Source: Pseudomonas baltica (GTDB lineage: Bacteria > Pseudomonadota > Gammaproteobacteria > Pseudomonadales > Pseudomonadaceae). Taken from it: 64,000 nucleotides of DNA. The notes under the pieces were generated by a model. That model was given only the letters and a program-made list of their open reading frames with translations. It made no database searches and was not told where the DNA came from. The position numbers and the translations under genes are program-made. Of the stretch, positions 18,549 through 27,611 are shown one piece after another (the stretch's first letter is position 1; the number at the start of each line of letters is the position of its first letter). Location: assembly GCF_014235765.1 (NCBI RefSeq), contig NZ_JACMYH010000002.1:248001-312000 (forward strand), written 5' to 3'.

Positions 18549-19514
18549 TCAAAGCCCGTCGATGAATTTCACCACTGCCTGACCCAGTTCCGCCGCCAGC
18601 GGACGCTTGTGGTCACGATACGACTTGAGTTGCGAAGGCAGGTCCATCGGCACGATACGCAGCACGTGGTTCATGCCGGGAATCAGCGCCAGCTGCGCAT
18701 CGGGCTTGGCGCGTTGCAGTGCCTGCGCATCGCCAATCCCGACCTGGATGTCGTTGCTGCCCTGCACGATGAGGGCTGGGATCTTCAAGGCGGCGAAGGC
18801 CTGCGCAGGGTCCTGGCGCAACAGCGAAATCAGGTAAGGCTGCACGCTGGGGCGAAACAATACCTGCAGGGGCTTGGGCACGTCCGGGTCATACTGCCCG
18901 GCTTCCAGCCGCTCGATCAGTTGGTAGCTGCGCGGTTGCAGTTCGGCTGGCAGGCGTTCGCCGATCTGCTCGCGCAACACTTCGCCCAGGGGACGACCGC
19001 TGCCCGACAGCGAAATCACCGCATCGGCATTGGCGCGCGGCGCTGCCAGGGTGGCGATCAGCGCACCTTCGCTGTGGCCCAGGATGATCAGCGGGCCGAA
19101 ACGCGGGTCGCGCTTGAGCTGCGCGCTCCAGGCCACGGCATCGTCGACGTAGCCTGCCACGCTCAGATCACGCTCGTCGGGGGTGGCCTTGCGCCCGGTG
19201 GCCACGCCGCGTTTGTCATAGCGCACGCTGGCAATGTTGTTCTGCGCCAGTAGCAAAGCGAGCTTCTTCAGGCTGTCGTTGCGACCCGCCTCGGGATTGT
19301 TCCCGTCCCGGTCGGTCGGACCGGAGCCGGAAATCATCAGCACCACCGGCACCGGCCGATCCGCGCGGGGCACCAGCTGCGAGCCGTACAGCTTGCCCTG
19401 AGCGGTCTGCAGCTCGATCGGGCGCCTGGCAATATCAGGGGTGGCGGCCAGCGCAGCGGTGCTGCTGACGAACAGTATCAAGGCCACCAATCGGAACGTC
19501 ATCTGCAACATCAT
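18549..19514 (-). CDS. Secreted alpha/beta hydrolase
   Basis: 321 residues with a signal peptide ending near STAALA. The mature protein starts with an extra beta domain (IELQTAQGKLYGSQLVP), typical of the periplasmic esterase-like group. It then has the oxyanion region SGSGPTDRDGNN, nucleophile elbow GHSEGA, Asp in QGSNDIQVG and His in PGMNHVLR. Probably a periplasmic esterase or acyl hydrolase; substrate unknown. It is convergent with nothing and lies divergent from aroC. Confidence 0.8.
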   Translation of the reverse strand: MMLQMTFRLVALILFVSSTAALAATPDIARRPIELQTAQGKLYGSQLVPRADRPVPVVLMISGSGPTDRDGNNPEAGRNDSLKKLALLLAQNNIASVRYDKRGVATGRKATPDERDLSVAGYVDDAVAWSAQLKRDPRFGPLIILGHSEGALIATLAAPRANADAVISLSGSGRPLGEVLREQIGERLPAELQPRSYQLIERLEAGQYDPDVPKPLQVLFRPSVQPYLISLLRQDPAQAFAALKIPALIVQGSNDIQVGIGDAQALQRAKPDAQLALIPGMNHVLRIVPMDLPSQLKSYRDHKRPLAAELGQAVVKFIDGL

Positions 19515-19594
19515 CGAGCCACTATCGAGGGAAGTGCGCTTTGGACTGGGGCGTCCGGCTAAGGTTCAGGGATGAACTGGCCGTCGACCCTGCG

Positions 19595-19600
19595 TATACT
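19595..19600 (+). promoter_or_regulatory. Possible sigma-70 -10 element upstream of aroC
   Basis: TATACT 42 bp before the aroC start, with only a weak -35 (ATGAAC at 19572-19577, 17-bp spacer). Confidence 0.35.
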
Positions 19601-19641
19601 GGCGCTCTGTCTGATTCGGTTGATTTCGCGGAGCGCCCTGC

Positions 19642-20733
19642 ATGTCCGGCAATACCTTCGGCAAGCTGTTCACTGTCACCACCGCTGGCGAAAGCCATGG
19701 CCCGGCGCTGGTCGCCATCGTCGACGGCTGTCCGCCAGGGCTCGCAATTTCCGTGGACGACCTGCAGCGCGACCTCGATCGACGCAAGCCGGGCACCAGC
19801 CGGCACACGACCCAGCGTCAGGAGCCCGATGAAGTCGAGATTCTTTCCGGGGTGTTCGAAGGGCGTACCACCGGTACCTCCATCGGCCTGCTGATTCGCA
19901 ATACCGATCAGAAATCCAAGGACTACTCGGCGATCAAGGATCTGTTTCGCCCGGCCCACGCGGACTACACCTACCATCACAAGTACGGCGAGCGTGACTA
20001 CCGTGGCGGTGGCCGCAGCTCGGCGCGCGAAACGGCCATGCGCGTGGCCGCAGGCGCGATCGCCAAGAAGTACCTGGCCACCCAGGGTATCCAGGTCCGC
20101 GGCTACATGAGCCAGCTGGGCCCGATCCCGATTGCTTTCAAAAGCTGGGACGGCGTGGAAGACAACGCCTTCTTCAGCCCCGATCCGGACAAGGTCCCGG
20201 AGCTCGAGGCCTTCATGGACCAGCTGCGCCGCGACCAGGATTCGGTCGGCGCCAAGATCACCGTAGTGGCCGAAGGCGTCATGCCAGGGCTGGGCGAGCC
20301 GATCTTCGATCGCCTGGACGCCGAGCTGGCCCATGCCTTGATGAGCATCAACGCCGTCAAGGGCGTGGAAATCGGCGCCGGTTTTGCCTGCGTCGCCCAG
20401 CGCGGCACCGAGCACCGCGACGAGATGACGCCCGAAGGGTTCCTCAGCAACCATGCGGGGGGTGTGCTGGGTGGTATCTCCTCGGGCCAGCCGATCGTTG
20501 CCCACCTGGCCCTCAAGCCAACGTCCAGCATCACCACGCCGGGTCGCTCGATCGACGTCCACGGCCAGCCGGCGGACGTCATTACCAAGGGCCGCCATGA
20601 CCCGTGCGTGGGCATCCGCGCCACGCCCATCGCCGAAGCCATGATGGCCATCGTGTTGATGGACCACCTGCTGCGCCATCGCGGGCAGAATGCCGAGGTC
20701 AAGGTCGACACTCCGGTACTGGGCCAGCTTTGA
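19642..20733 (+). CDS. aroC: Chorismate synthase
   Basis: 363 residues, full family length. Catalyses the last shikimate-pathway step (EPSP to chorismate, requiring reduced FMN). Signatures seen: [12 protein letters not shown] at the start, RPGHAD-type [26 protein letters not shown], and the C-terminal block [18 protein letters not shown]. The ATG at 19642 gives the canonical [11 protein letters not shown]-terminus. An MFS gene begins 5 nt after its stop. Confidence 0.97.
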   Translation: MSGNTFGKLFTVTTAGESHGPALVAIVDGCPPGLAISVDDLQRDLDRRKPGTSRHTTQRQEPDEVEILSGVFEGRTTGTSIGLLIRNTDQKSKDYSAIKDLFRPAHADYTYHHKYGERDYRGGGRSSARETAMRVAAGAIAKKYLATQGIQVRGYMSQLGPIPIAFKSWDGVEDNAFFSPDPDKVPELEAFMDQLRRDQDSVGAKITVVAEGVMPGLGEPIFDRLDAELAHALMSINAVKGVEIGAGFACVAQRGTEHRDEMTPEGFLSNHAGGVLGGISSGQPIVAHLALKPTSSITTPGRSIDVHGQPADVITKGRHDPCVGIRATPIAEAMMAIVLMDHLLRHRGQNAEVKVDTPVLGQL

Positions 20734-20738
20734 GCGCG

Positions 20739-21917
20739 ATGTCGCCGCCTGCGGGCCATTCGGTTCCGTATTGGCGGCTGTCCACTTTCTACCTGTTCTA
20801 CTTCGCCCTGCTCGGGTCGACGGCGCCGTTCCTGGCGCTGTACTTCCACCATCTGGGCTTCGACAGCGCGCGCATCGGCGAGCTGGTGGCGATTCCCATG
20901 CTCATGCGCTGCGTGGCGCCCAACCTGTGGGGCTGGCTGGGCGACCGCACCGGTCGACGCCTGGCCATCGTGCGCATCGGCGCGGTCTGCACCCTGGCCA
21001 GTTTTTCCCTGATCCTGGTGGACACCGGCTACGCCTGGCTGGCAATGGTCATGGGCCTGCATGCCTTTTTCTGGCACGCGGTACTGCCACAATTCGAAAC
21101 CCTGACGCTGGCACACCTGCAGGGGCAAACCGCACGTTACAGCCAGGTCCGCCTGTGGGGCTCGATCGGCTTCATTCTGGCGGTGGTGGGCCTGGGCCGG
21201 GTATTCGAGAGCCTGAGCCTGGACACCTATCCCTACGCGTTGCTGTTGATCATGGCCGGTATCGTCGCGGCCAGCGCGTGGGTGCCGGATGTGCCCGCCG
21301 GCGAGGGCCCTCGCCGCACGACCGGGGAGGGCTTCATGAAACAGCTGGTACGCCCCGGCGTATTGGCCTTCTATGGGTGTGTGGGCCTGATGCAGCTCAG
21401 CCACGGCCCGTACTACACGTTTCTTACCTTGCACCTGGAGCAGTTGGGCTACAGCCGTGCAGTGATCGGCATGCTGTGGGCCGTCGGAGTCGTGGCCGAG
21501 GTCTTGATGTTCCTGGCCATGAGCCGGATTCTGGCGCGCTTTTCCCTGCGTCATGTGCTCATCGCCAGCTTCCTTCTGGCGGCCGTGCGCTGGCTGCTGC
21601 TGGGCAGTTTCGCCGAACACCTGTGGCTGCTGGTGCTGGCGCAGCTGATGCACGCCGCCACCTTCGGCAGCTTCCACGCGGCGGCGATCCATTTCGTGCA
21701 GCGCAGTTTCGGCGCCCATCAGCAGGGTCAGGGGCAGGCCCTGTATGCCGCACTGGCTGGCGTCGGTGGCGCCTTGGGTGCGCTGTACTCCGGCTACCTG
21801 TGGCAATCACTGGGCGCCACCGGCACCTTTGCCCTGGCCAGCCTCGCCGCGTTCGCTGCCGCGTTGATCATGCTCAGACGCACACCCCATGATCTGCCAC
21901 CTGTGGCCAGTCACTGA
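20739..21917 (+). CDS. MFS transporter, HcaT/3-phenylpropionate type
   Basis: About 392 residues from the ATG at 20739; a TTG at 20730 overlapping the aroC stop is an alternative. Twelve hydrophobic segments. The start WRLSTFYLFYFALLGSTAPF and GDRTGRR loop motif match the MFS_1-like/HcaT branch. Substrate unknown. It is tightly linked to aroC and to the acireductone-dioxygenase-like gene 19 bp downstream, an arrangement also remembered from P. aeruginosa. Confidence 0.75.
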   Translation: MSPPAGHSVPYWRLSTFYLFYFALLGSTAPFLALYFHHLGFDSARIGELVAIPMLMRCVAPNLWGWLGDRTGRRLAIVRIGAVCTLASFSLILVDTGYAWLAMVMGLHAFFWHAVLPQFETLTLAHLQGQTARYSQVRLWGSIGFILAVVGLGRVFESLSLDTYPYALLLIMAGIVAASAWVPDVPAGEGPRRTTGEGFMKQLVRPGVLAFYGCVGLMQLSHGPYYTFLTLHLEQLGYSRAVIGMLWAVGVVAEVLMFLAMSRILARFSLRHVLIASFLLAAVRWLLLGSFAEHLWLLVLAQLMHAATFGSFHAAAIHFVQRSFGAHQQGQGQALYAALAGVGGALGALYSGYLWQSLGATGTFALASLAAFAAALIMLRRTPHDLPPVASH

Positions 21918-21936
21918 AACCATTCGAGGAATTTGC

Positions 21937-22482
21937 ATGAGCCGCCTGAGCGTCTATCACCACAGCACTGCGGACATCCCCAACAAGGTGCTGAGCCATG
22001 CCGAAGACATTGCGGCCACTTTGGCGGAGCTCGGCGTGCGCTTCGAGCGCGCCGGGTCGACGCTGCCCGTGTCGTTCGAGGCGGAGTCCGAAGAGGTTGT
22101 CGCAACCTGCCGGGCCGAGGTCGACACCTGGATGGCTCAAGGTGGCTACCTGGGCGTGGACGTGCTCAGGCTCGACGAGAACGACGCGCAGCACACCCCG
22201 ACGCAGGCCGAACTGCTGCGCGAGCATCGTCTGGCAGGGGAGTGGGTGCTGTGCGTGCTGGCCGGCCGCGCGCTGTTGAACCTGCACGTCGGGGGATACC
22301 TGTACGCACTGTTGTGCGAGCGTGATGATCGCGTCGTGGTTCCAGCGGGCATGGCCCACTGGCTGGACATGGGCGAGCGGGGGCGATTGATTGCGTTGCG
22401 TGTGTTCACCGATTCACACGGCTGGTGCCCAGATTACGTGTTGCAGCCAGCGAACGATCTGTTTCCGAGGCTGGACGACTGA
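21937..22482 (+). CDS. Acireductone dioxygenase homologue lacking two metal ligands
   Basis: 181 residues, clearly ARD-like along its length: N-terminus SVYHHSTADIPNKVLSH, the cupin strand NLHVGGYLYALLCE, PAGMAHWLDMGE, and a C-terminal FPRLDD. In ARD (MtnD) the metal is held by His-x-His, a Glu four residues on, and a later His. Here His97 and His141 remain, but the second His is Leu99 and the Glu is Trp103. Normal Fe/Ni methionine-salvage chemistry is therefore doubtful. No mtnC follows. GAGGA precedes the ATG. It may be a paralogue with a new role or a decaying gene. Confidence 0.78.
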   Translation: MSRLSVYHHSTADIPNKVLSHAEDIAATLAELGVRFERAGSTLPVSFEAESEEVVATCRAEVDTWMAQGGYLGVDVLRLDENDAQHTPTQAELLREHRLAGEWVLCVLAGRALLNLHVGGYLYALLCERDDRVVVPAGMAHWLDMGERGRLIALRVFTDSHGWCPDYVLQPANDLFPRLDD

Positions 22483-22501
22483 TCCGGCTTTTATCGAGGC
22501 G

Positions 22502-22538
22502 AAAAAAAACCCGATACCAGGATGCGCCAGGTATCGGG
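22502..22538 (-). terminator. Rho-independent terminator for the DUF3509-type gene
   Basis: CCCGATACC / GGTATCGGG stem (9 bp, 11-nt loop) followed on the minus strand by eight T. On the plus strand the same stem has only a short T-run, so it may also weakly end the aroC-MFS-ARD transcript. Confidence 0.75.
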
Positions 22539-22655
22539 CTTTAGAAGAAACAGAGGTCAAGCAACAGCGTTCAATCAAACAGCAGGAGTCAAACGAACAG
22601 CGGTTCAGCGAATACGTGCCGAGCAACACTTGCCGGGCAGATCAGCCTGCGCTGA

Positions 22656-22934
22656 TCAGGCCGAGTGGTAGGTCGGCAGCGCGAAGCGGTTCTGGCTTTG
22701 CAGCATGTTGATCGCTGGCAGTTGGCTGGCTTCGCCGGCCAGGTCGCGACGAATGGCGCTGATGACCCAAGTCAGTTGCTCAGGAGTGTGCAGCTGAGCG
22801 TAGGAAATCGAGCGTTTGATCTGTTTGCCATCGGTGTCACGCAGGGTCAGCAGGACAGCACCATCCGGACGCGGCTGGGTGGTCACTTCGTACTCGGAGA
22901 AAACGGAAACGAATTTTTCGTGGAGGAAGTTCAT
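22656..22934 (-). CDS. DUF3509-like small protein
   Basis: 92 residues starting MNFLHEKFVSVFSEYEV, with TTQPRPDGAVLLTLRD and ERR-type helices SYAQLHTPEQLTWVISAIRRDLA. This resembles the small Pseudomonas-specific DUF3509 family of unknown function; the family name is from memory. AGGAG lies about 8 nt before the ATG. A sigma-54 promoter (22974-22989) lies about 40 bp upstream, and a strong terminator follows, so it forms a single-gene unit. Confidence 0.65.
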   Translation of the reverse strand: MNFLHEKFVSVFSEYEVTTQPRPDGAVLLTLRDTDGKQIKRSISYAQLHTPEQLTWVISAIRRDLAGEASQLPAINMLQSQNRFALPTYHSA

Positions 22935-22973
22935 GTGCAGCTCCTAGCAAGTTGGCAGGCATGTCTAGGTAGT

Positions 22974-22989
22974 TGCAGCGAGTGTGCCA
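22974..22989 (-). promoter_or_regulatory. Sigma-54 promoter upstream of the DUF3509-like gene
   Basis: Minus-strand TGGCACACTCGCTGCA has GG and GC exactly 10 nt apart and a consensus TGGCAC at -24. The predicted start near 22964 leaves a 30-nt leader. The rest of the 22935-23293 gap is AT-rich (TATAAAAT near 23000) with no further gene seen. Confidence 0.7.
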
Positions 22990-23293
22990 AGTTTCGTTAA
23001 ATATAAAATCCTTTTAAATCAACAGCTTGTGAATATCGCAAAATTCGGGCTCCGTGCAATTTGCATGAATGGTCGTCGAGCATGCTGCATTTTGCGCGGC
23101 GTGGTGGGTCTGACGGTAAGTCGCCCGGAGGGAATGACAGGCGCAGCACGGATTTTTTCCCGCGTCACTACTGTCTATGACCACAAATCGCCAATAAATT
23201 CCCGCTTCCAGGGGCGATAGCCAGGCTCTGTTGCAGGCTGGAAGCCCAGCGGGAACACTGCCTACCGTGAACCATTTGCCAGGAGGTTTTGCC

Positions 23294-23815
23294 ATGACCC
23301 AACCCGACGCTCGCCAGATGAACGACGAAGAAGCGGCCGAGTTCGCTGAACAAGTGTTCGACGTCGCTCGCAACGGTGATGCACAGATGCTCGAGCGCCT
23401 GCTGGAGAAGGGCCTGCCGCCCAATCTGCGCAACTACAATGGCGATACCTTGTTGATGCTGGCGACCTATCACGGCCACCTCGATGCGGCACGCGCGCTG
23501 CTGCAATACAAGGCCGACCCGCTGATTGCCAACGACAAGAACCAACTGCCCATGGCTGGCGCCGCCTTCAAGGGCAACCTGCCAATGGTGCAGTTGCTGA
23601 TCGAGCAGGGGGCCCCGGTCGATGGTGCATCGGCCGATGGCCGGACCGCGCTGATGATGGCCGCGATGTTCAATCGCACGGAAATGGTCGAATACCTGCT
23701 GGCGCAAGGCGCCAACCCGAACGCGGTGGACGCCCAAGGCATCGATGCGCTGGGCGCCGCGCGTGCCATGGGGGCCACGCTGACCATCGAACAGCTGCAG
23801 AAGCTGGCGGCCTGA
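23294..23815 (+). CDS. Ankyrin-repeat protein
   Basis: 173 residues from the ATG at 23294, with AGGAGG 7-8 nt upstream. After an acidic helix (MNDEEAAEFAEQVFDVARNGD) come four ankyrin-type repeats, seen as NGDTLLMLATYHGHLDAARAL, NQLPMAGAAFKGNLPMVQLL, DGRTALMMAAMFNRTEMVEYL and a final QGIDALGAARAMG. No signal peptide, so cytoplasmic and probably a protein-interaction module. Related AnkB proteins accompany catalases, but no catalase gene is adjacent. Confidence 0.8.
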   Translation: MTQPDARQMNDEEAAEFAEQVFDVARNGDAQMLERLLEKGLPPNLRNYNGDTLLMLATYHGHLDAARALLQYKADPLIANDKNQLPMAGAAFKGNLPMVQLLIEQGAPVDGASADGRTALMMAAMFNRTEMVEYLLAQGANPNAVDAQGIDALGAARAMGATLTIEQLQKLAA

Positions 23816-23878
23816 TACCCGCCTGGCTGAATTGCGGCTATCCTTGCGGCCTTTTTCCAGCGCCGCAGGGGTTGCCTC

Positions 23879-24409
23879 ATGAAACAGTCACTTGTCGAAC
23901 TCATCGGTAAAATCGGTTCGGGCTGCATGCGCGATGAAGACATCGAACGCATTGCCGATGAGGCCGCCCAGGCCTACGCCGATCCCCAGGCCTTCCTGGC
24001 CGCCAACCCCGACATCAACTACGACGACAGCTTTGCCATCCCGCTGGGCGAATGGGTCGTGGTGGGCAGCCTGCCCGACACGGTCATTTTCCAGGCCGAC
24101 ACCTACCCCGAGCTGCTGCAGCAGATCATCGACTCGTTCGGGCCCGACGTGACCTTCAATATCAAGCCCAAGCAGCTGAGCAAGGTCGAGGCGCTGACCG
24201 CACTCAATCGTATCCAGGTGCAACTGGGAGCCATGAGCAAGGAAGAGGGCGGCTATGTGCTGTTCAACTTCAGCCAGCCACTGGACGATGAACTGCAGAT
24301 GGTGCTGGTGTACGGCAAGGACGTGGATCGGGTGGTGGCGCTGGGCGCCGAATTGCACATCGTGGCGGTACCTGCCCTGGAGGCATTGCGCGTCGCACTG
24401 CACGTCTGA
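23879..24409 (+). CDS. Uncharacterised cytoplasmic protein
   Basis: 176 residues. No family recognised. It is acidic, with no signal peptide or membrane helix. Visible order: a helical start (SLVELIGKIGSGCMRDEDIERIADEA), a central region around IPLGEWVVVGSLPDT, and a C-terminal beta-rich part (LQMVLVYGKDVDRVVALGAE). It lies 63 bp after the ankyrin gene on the same strand and may share its transcript. Confidence 0.6.
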   Translation: MKQSLVELIGKIGSGCMRDEDIERIADEAAQAYADPQAFLAANPDINYDDSFAIPLGEWVVVGSLPDTVIFQADTYPELLQQIIDSFGPDVTFNIKPKQLSKVEALTALNRIQVQLGAMSKEEGGYVLFNFSQPLDDELQMVLVYGKDVDRVVALGAELHIVAVPALEALRVALHV

Positions 24410-24499
24410 ACGCCAGTTCCAGCTTTCGCTCGGTTGCCACGGAACCCCTGCGACACGCCGCTATCCTAGTTGATGCATGCCATCCACAAGGAGTATCAC

Positions 24500-24691
24500 A
24501 TGGGTTCCACTTTCAATAGCCTGATCGGCCTGATCATCCTCGCGCTGGACATCTGGGCGGTCATCAACGTCATCAAGAGTGGTGCCTCGACCGGGGCCAA
24601 GGTCCTGTGGGTACTGCTGATCATCCTGCTGCCGGTATTGGGCCTGATCATCTGGGCCATCGCTGGTCCACGCGGCAACGTACGGGTCTGA
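24500..24691 (+). CDS. Small PLDc_N-type membrane protein
   Basis: 63 residues from the ATG at 24500 (AAGGAG 6 nt upstream). Two hydrophobic segments: LIGLIILALDIWAVINVI and KVLWVLLIILLPVLGLIIWA, ending AGPRGNVRV. The pattern matches the phospholipase D N-terminal membrane module (PLDc_N) found alone in many small bacterial proteins. Function unknown. Confidence 0.75.
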   Translation: MGSTFNSLIGLIILALDIWAVINVIKSGASTGAKVLWVLLIILLPVLGLIIWAIAGPRGNVRV

Positions 24692-24891
24692 ATACAACAG
24701 GTCGAACCTGCAACGGGTTCGACCTGCCAGCCCTGCCGACGTATCATCCTCGGCCCGACCGCCGTTTCGCGGCCGCAGCAAAGAATCTGAACGGAATTTT
24801 CACCTGTCTTCACGGACAATCCGCGCCCAGATTTCACCTTCGCGTCACCCATAGACCCTAACCGACAGACCTCAACGGACCTTTCCCACAC

Positions 24892-26979
24892 ATGGCTACT
24901 CCGGACGCCTTGAGTCAAAAGCAGGCCGCGCGCGGCACCCTGCAACCGACCGTCAAATCGCACCTGGCTTATACCCTGCTCAGCGGCCTGGCAATCATGC
25001 TGATGCTCAGCGGATTGCGCCTGGCCTTGCTGATGTACAACCGCGAGATGATCGGTGATACGCCTGCCAGCACCTTCGTCGAAGCTTTCCTCAATGGCTT
25101 GCGCTTCGACCTGCGCCTGGTGGTGTACCTGCTGATTCCACTGCTGCTGGCGGTACTCAGCGCTCGCGCCATGCGCTGGCGCGGGCTGTTCCGCGCCTGG
25201 CTGACGGTAGTGTCCAGCGTGGTGCTGCTGTGCGGCCTGATGGAGATGGACTTCTACCGCGAGTTTCACCAGCGCCTCAACGGGCTGGTGTTCCAGTACG
25301 TGAAGGAAGACCCCAAGACCGTGCTGAGCATGATCTGGTATGGCTATCCCGTGGTGCGCTATCTGCTGGCGTGGGTCTTCGTGACCTGGCTGCTGAGCCT
25401 GGTGTTCAAGGGCTTCGACCGCCTGACCCGTCCGCGTATCGCCACGGCGGCCAGCGTCGGCAAGCCGGTGGCGCCGTGGTATGCACGCGTCGGTGTGTTC
25501 GTGGTCATCCTGCTGATTGCCGTGGTGGCCGCACGCGGCACCTTGCGCCAGGGTCCGCCGCTGCGCTGGGGCGACGCCTACACCACCGATTCGAACTTCG
25601 CCAACCAGCTGGGCCTCAACGGCTCGCTGACGCTGATCGCCGCCGCGAAAAGCCGCATGTCCGAAGACCGCGACAATATCTGGAAGGCGACCCTGCCGCA
25701 GGACGAAGCGCAGAGCGCCGTCCGTGAAATGCTGTTGACGCCCCACGACACCCTGGTGGACAGCGACACCGCCGCGGTGCGCCGCAACTTCCAGCCGCCT
25801 CAGGCCAACACCCTGCCGATCAAGAACGTGGTGGTGATCCTGATGGAGAGCTTTGCCGGCCATTCGGTGGGCGCGTTGGGCGCCGAGGGCGGCATCACGC
25901 CGTACTTCGACAAGCTGGCCCAGGAAGGCCTGCTGTTCGATCGCTTCTTCTCCAGCGGTACCCATACCCATCAGGGCATGTTTGCTACCATGGGCTGTTT
26001 CCCCAACCTGCCGGGCTTCGAATACCTGATGCAGACCCCCGAGGGCAGCCACAAGCTCTCCGGCCTGCCGGAGATGCTCAGCGCCGCGCGAGGTTACGAC
26101 GACGTGTATGTCTACAACGGCGACTTCGCCTGGGACAACCAGTCCGGGTTCTTCAGCAACCAGGGCATGACCACGTTCATCGGCCGCAACGACTTCGTCA
26201 ATCCAGTGTTCTCCGATCCGACCTGGGGCGTGTCCGACCAGGACATGTTCGACCGCGGCAACGAAGAGCTGGCCAAGCGCGGCGCCGCCGGCAAGCCGTT
26301 CTACGCACTGCTGCAGACCCTGTCCAACCACGTGCCCTACGCTCTGCCGGCGAATCTGCCAGTAGACAAGGTCACCGGGCGCGGCAGCCTGGACCTGCAC
26401 CTGACCGCCATGCGCTACTCGGACTGGGCCCTGGGCCAGTTCTTCGAAAAGGCGCGCAAGGAGCCGTACTTCAAGGAAACCCTGTTCATCGTACTGGGCG
26501 ACCATGGCTTCGGTAACCAGAAGCAGATCACCGAGATGGACCTGGGCCGCTTCAACGTACCGCTGCTGCTGGTCGGGCCGGGCATCCAGGAGAAATTCGG
26601 CAAGGTCAACCACACCGTCGGCTCGCAGCCCGATGTGGTACCGACCATCATGGGCCGCCTGGGCGGCGCCAGCCAGCACCAGTGCTGGGGACGCGACCTG
26701 CTCAACCTGCCTGCCGGCGACCCCGGCTTCGCCGTGATCAAGCCTTCGGGCAGCGAGCAGACCGTGGCGATCATCAAGGGCGACCGCATTCTGGTCGAGC
26801 CCCGTGACATGGACACGCGGCTGTATCGCTATCAGCTGGGCCGTGAATTCGACGCCCAGCTGATCCCCGATGCCGACGATGTGCCGCAATTGCGGGCCAA
26901 GCTGGACTCGTTCATCCAGACCGCGACCAAGAGCCTGCTGGACAACACCGCAGGTGCGGTGGAGAGCAAGCAGGAGTAA
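24892..26979 (+). CDS. LTA-synthase/sulfatase-family phosphoglycerol transferase-like protein
   Basis: 695 residues. The N-terminal third holds about five membrane helices (for example LLSGLAIMLMLSGLRLALLM, VVYLLIPLLLAVLSA). The large periplasmic C-terminal domain is sulfatase-like: VVVILMESFAGHS (metal ligand Glu), the catalytic Thr in SSGTHTHQGMFA, and FIVLGDHGFG. Such enzymes transfer phosphoglycerol or phosphoethanolamine groups from lipids to envelope glycans; in Gram-negatives osmoregulated glucans are a known acceptor for relatives. The acceptor here is unknown. A terminator follows. Confidence 0.82.
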   Translation: MATPDALSQKQAARGTLQPTVKSHLAYTLLSGLAIMLMLSGLRLALLMYNREMIGDTPASTFVEAFLNGLRFDLRLVVYLLIPLLLAVLSARAMRWRGLFRAWLTVVSSVVLLCGLMEMDFYREFHQRLNGLVFQYVKEDPKTVLSMIWYGYPVVRYLLAWVFVTWLLSLVFKGFDRLTRPRIATAASVGKPVAPWYARVGVFVVILLIAVVAARGTLRQGPPLRWGDAYTTDSNFANQLGLNGSLTLIAAAKSRMSEDRDNIWKATLPQDEAQSAVREMLLTPHDTLVDSDTAAVRRNFQPPQANTLPIKNVVVILMESFAGHSVGALGAEGGITPYFDKLAQEGLLFDRFFSSGTHTHQGMFATMGCFPNLPGFEYLMQTPEGSHKLSGLPEMLSAARGYDDVYVYNGDFAWDNQSGFFSNQGMTTFIGRNDFVNPVFSDPTWGVSDQDMFDRGNEELAKRGAAGKPFYALLQTLSNHVPYALPANLPVDKVTGRGSLDLHLTAMRYSDWALGQFFEKARKEPYFKETLFIVLGDHGFGNQKQITEMDLGRFNVPLLLVGPGIQEKFGKVNHTVGSQPDVVPTIMGRLGGASQHQCWGRDLLNLPAGDPGFAVIKPSGSEQTVAIIKGDRILVEPRDMDTRLYRYQLGREFDAQLIPDADDVPQLRAKLDSFIQTATKSLLDNTAGAVESKQE

Positions 26980-26995
26980 GTACCTGGTGTACTGT

Positions 26996-27019
26996 AAAAG
27001 GCCCTTCGGGGCCTTTTTT
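26996..27019 (+). terminator. Rho-independent terminator
   Basis: AAAAGGCCC-TTCG-GGGCCTTTT: a 9-bp perfect stem with a UUCG tetraloop and a T6 run, directly after the LTA-synthase-like gene. Confidence 0.92.
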
Positions 27020-27154
27020 CATGGCCGTGTCGGTGCTGAGTGGCACCCCTCCGGCAATCCGCTGGCCGGAACGAATCCCCGCCGCTGCGAGTCAACGTTG
27101 TGTGAGCGTATCAAGCAGATTCCTGCCTGAATTCCGTCGAGGAGATGTACACCG

Positions 27155-27391
27155 ATGAAAGAGTGGAAAATCAGCTTCGTCAACAAGGATGGCGTGCTGG
27201 ACAGCATGGCTATCCGTGCTGACACCTGCCCGTCGATCGAAGAGGCGGCAACGCTCGTTCGCTCCAAGCTGTACCCCGTCGCAGCCGGACTGGATGAAGT
27301 CAATCTTCCCGACAACGTTGCCTCGCCGGTTGCCAAGACCCTCAAGTCGCAGCACAGCGTGGAAATCACGGCCATCACCGAAGTCGCTTGA
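27155..27391 (+). CDS. Small uncharacterised protein
   Basis: 78 residues with GAGGAG upstream. Starts MKEWKISFVNKDGVLDSMAI; the rest has no hydrophobic segment and no motif I know. Pattern suggests a small alpha/beta cytoplasmic protein. Codon use resembles its neighbours. Confidence 0.6.
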   Translation: MKEWKISFVNKDGVLDSMAIRADTCPSIEEAATLVRSKLYPVAAGLDEVNLPDNVASPVAKTLKSQHSVEITAITEVA

Positions 27392-27611
27392 ATTTCATCT
27401 GATCCGGGCCATTGGCACGGGCCCGGCCTTCGCGCTACTCTGCGGGCAGGGTCCCCACGGATCCTGCTGCTCGTTTTCGTACCATGCTTCTTGCAACAGG
27501 CTCGATTCCAGGCGCCGCGTCCTCGACGCTGCACCGCACCCATTCCTTGTTCCGAGGAGGTTCTGGAAGTACTGAAAGTCTATCCGTCGTTATTGCTGAG
27601 GGAGACGATTC

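Noticed and set aside
20103-21806. 567-codon minus-strand frame opposite aroC and the MFS gene
   Set aside because: It spans two well-supported genes and has shadow composition.
24496-26889. 797-codon minus-strand frame opposite the LTA-synthase-like gene
   Set aside because: The plus-strand frame has membrane helices and sulfatase motifs; the opposite frame is His/Gln-rich with no recognisable domain.
27403-27417. TGGCACGGGCCCGGC with GG and GC 10 nt apart, a possible sigma-54 promoter
   Set aside because: The -12 element lacks the TTGC core and it lies about 190 bp before the next gene.
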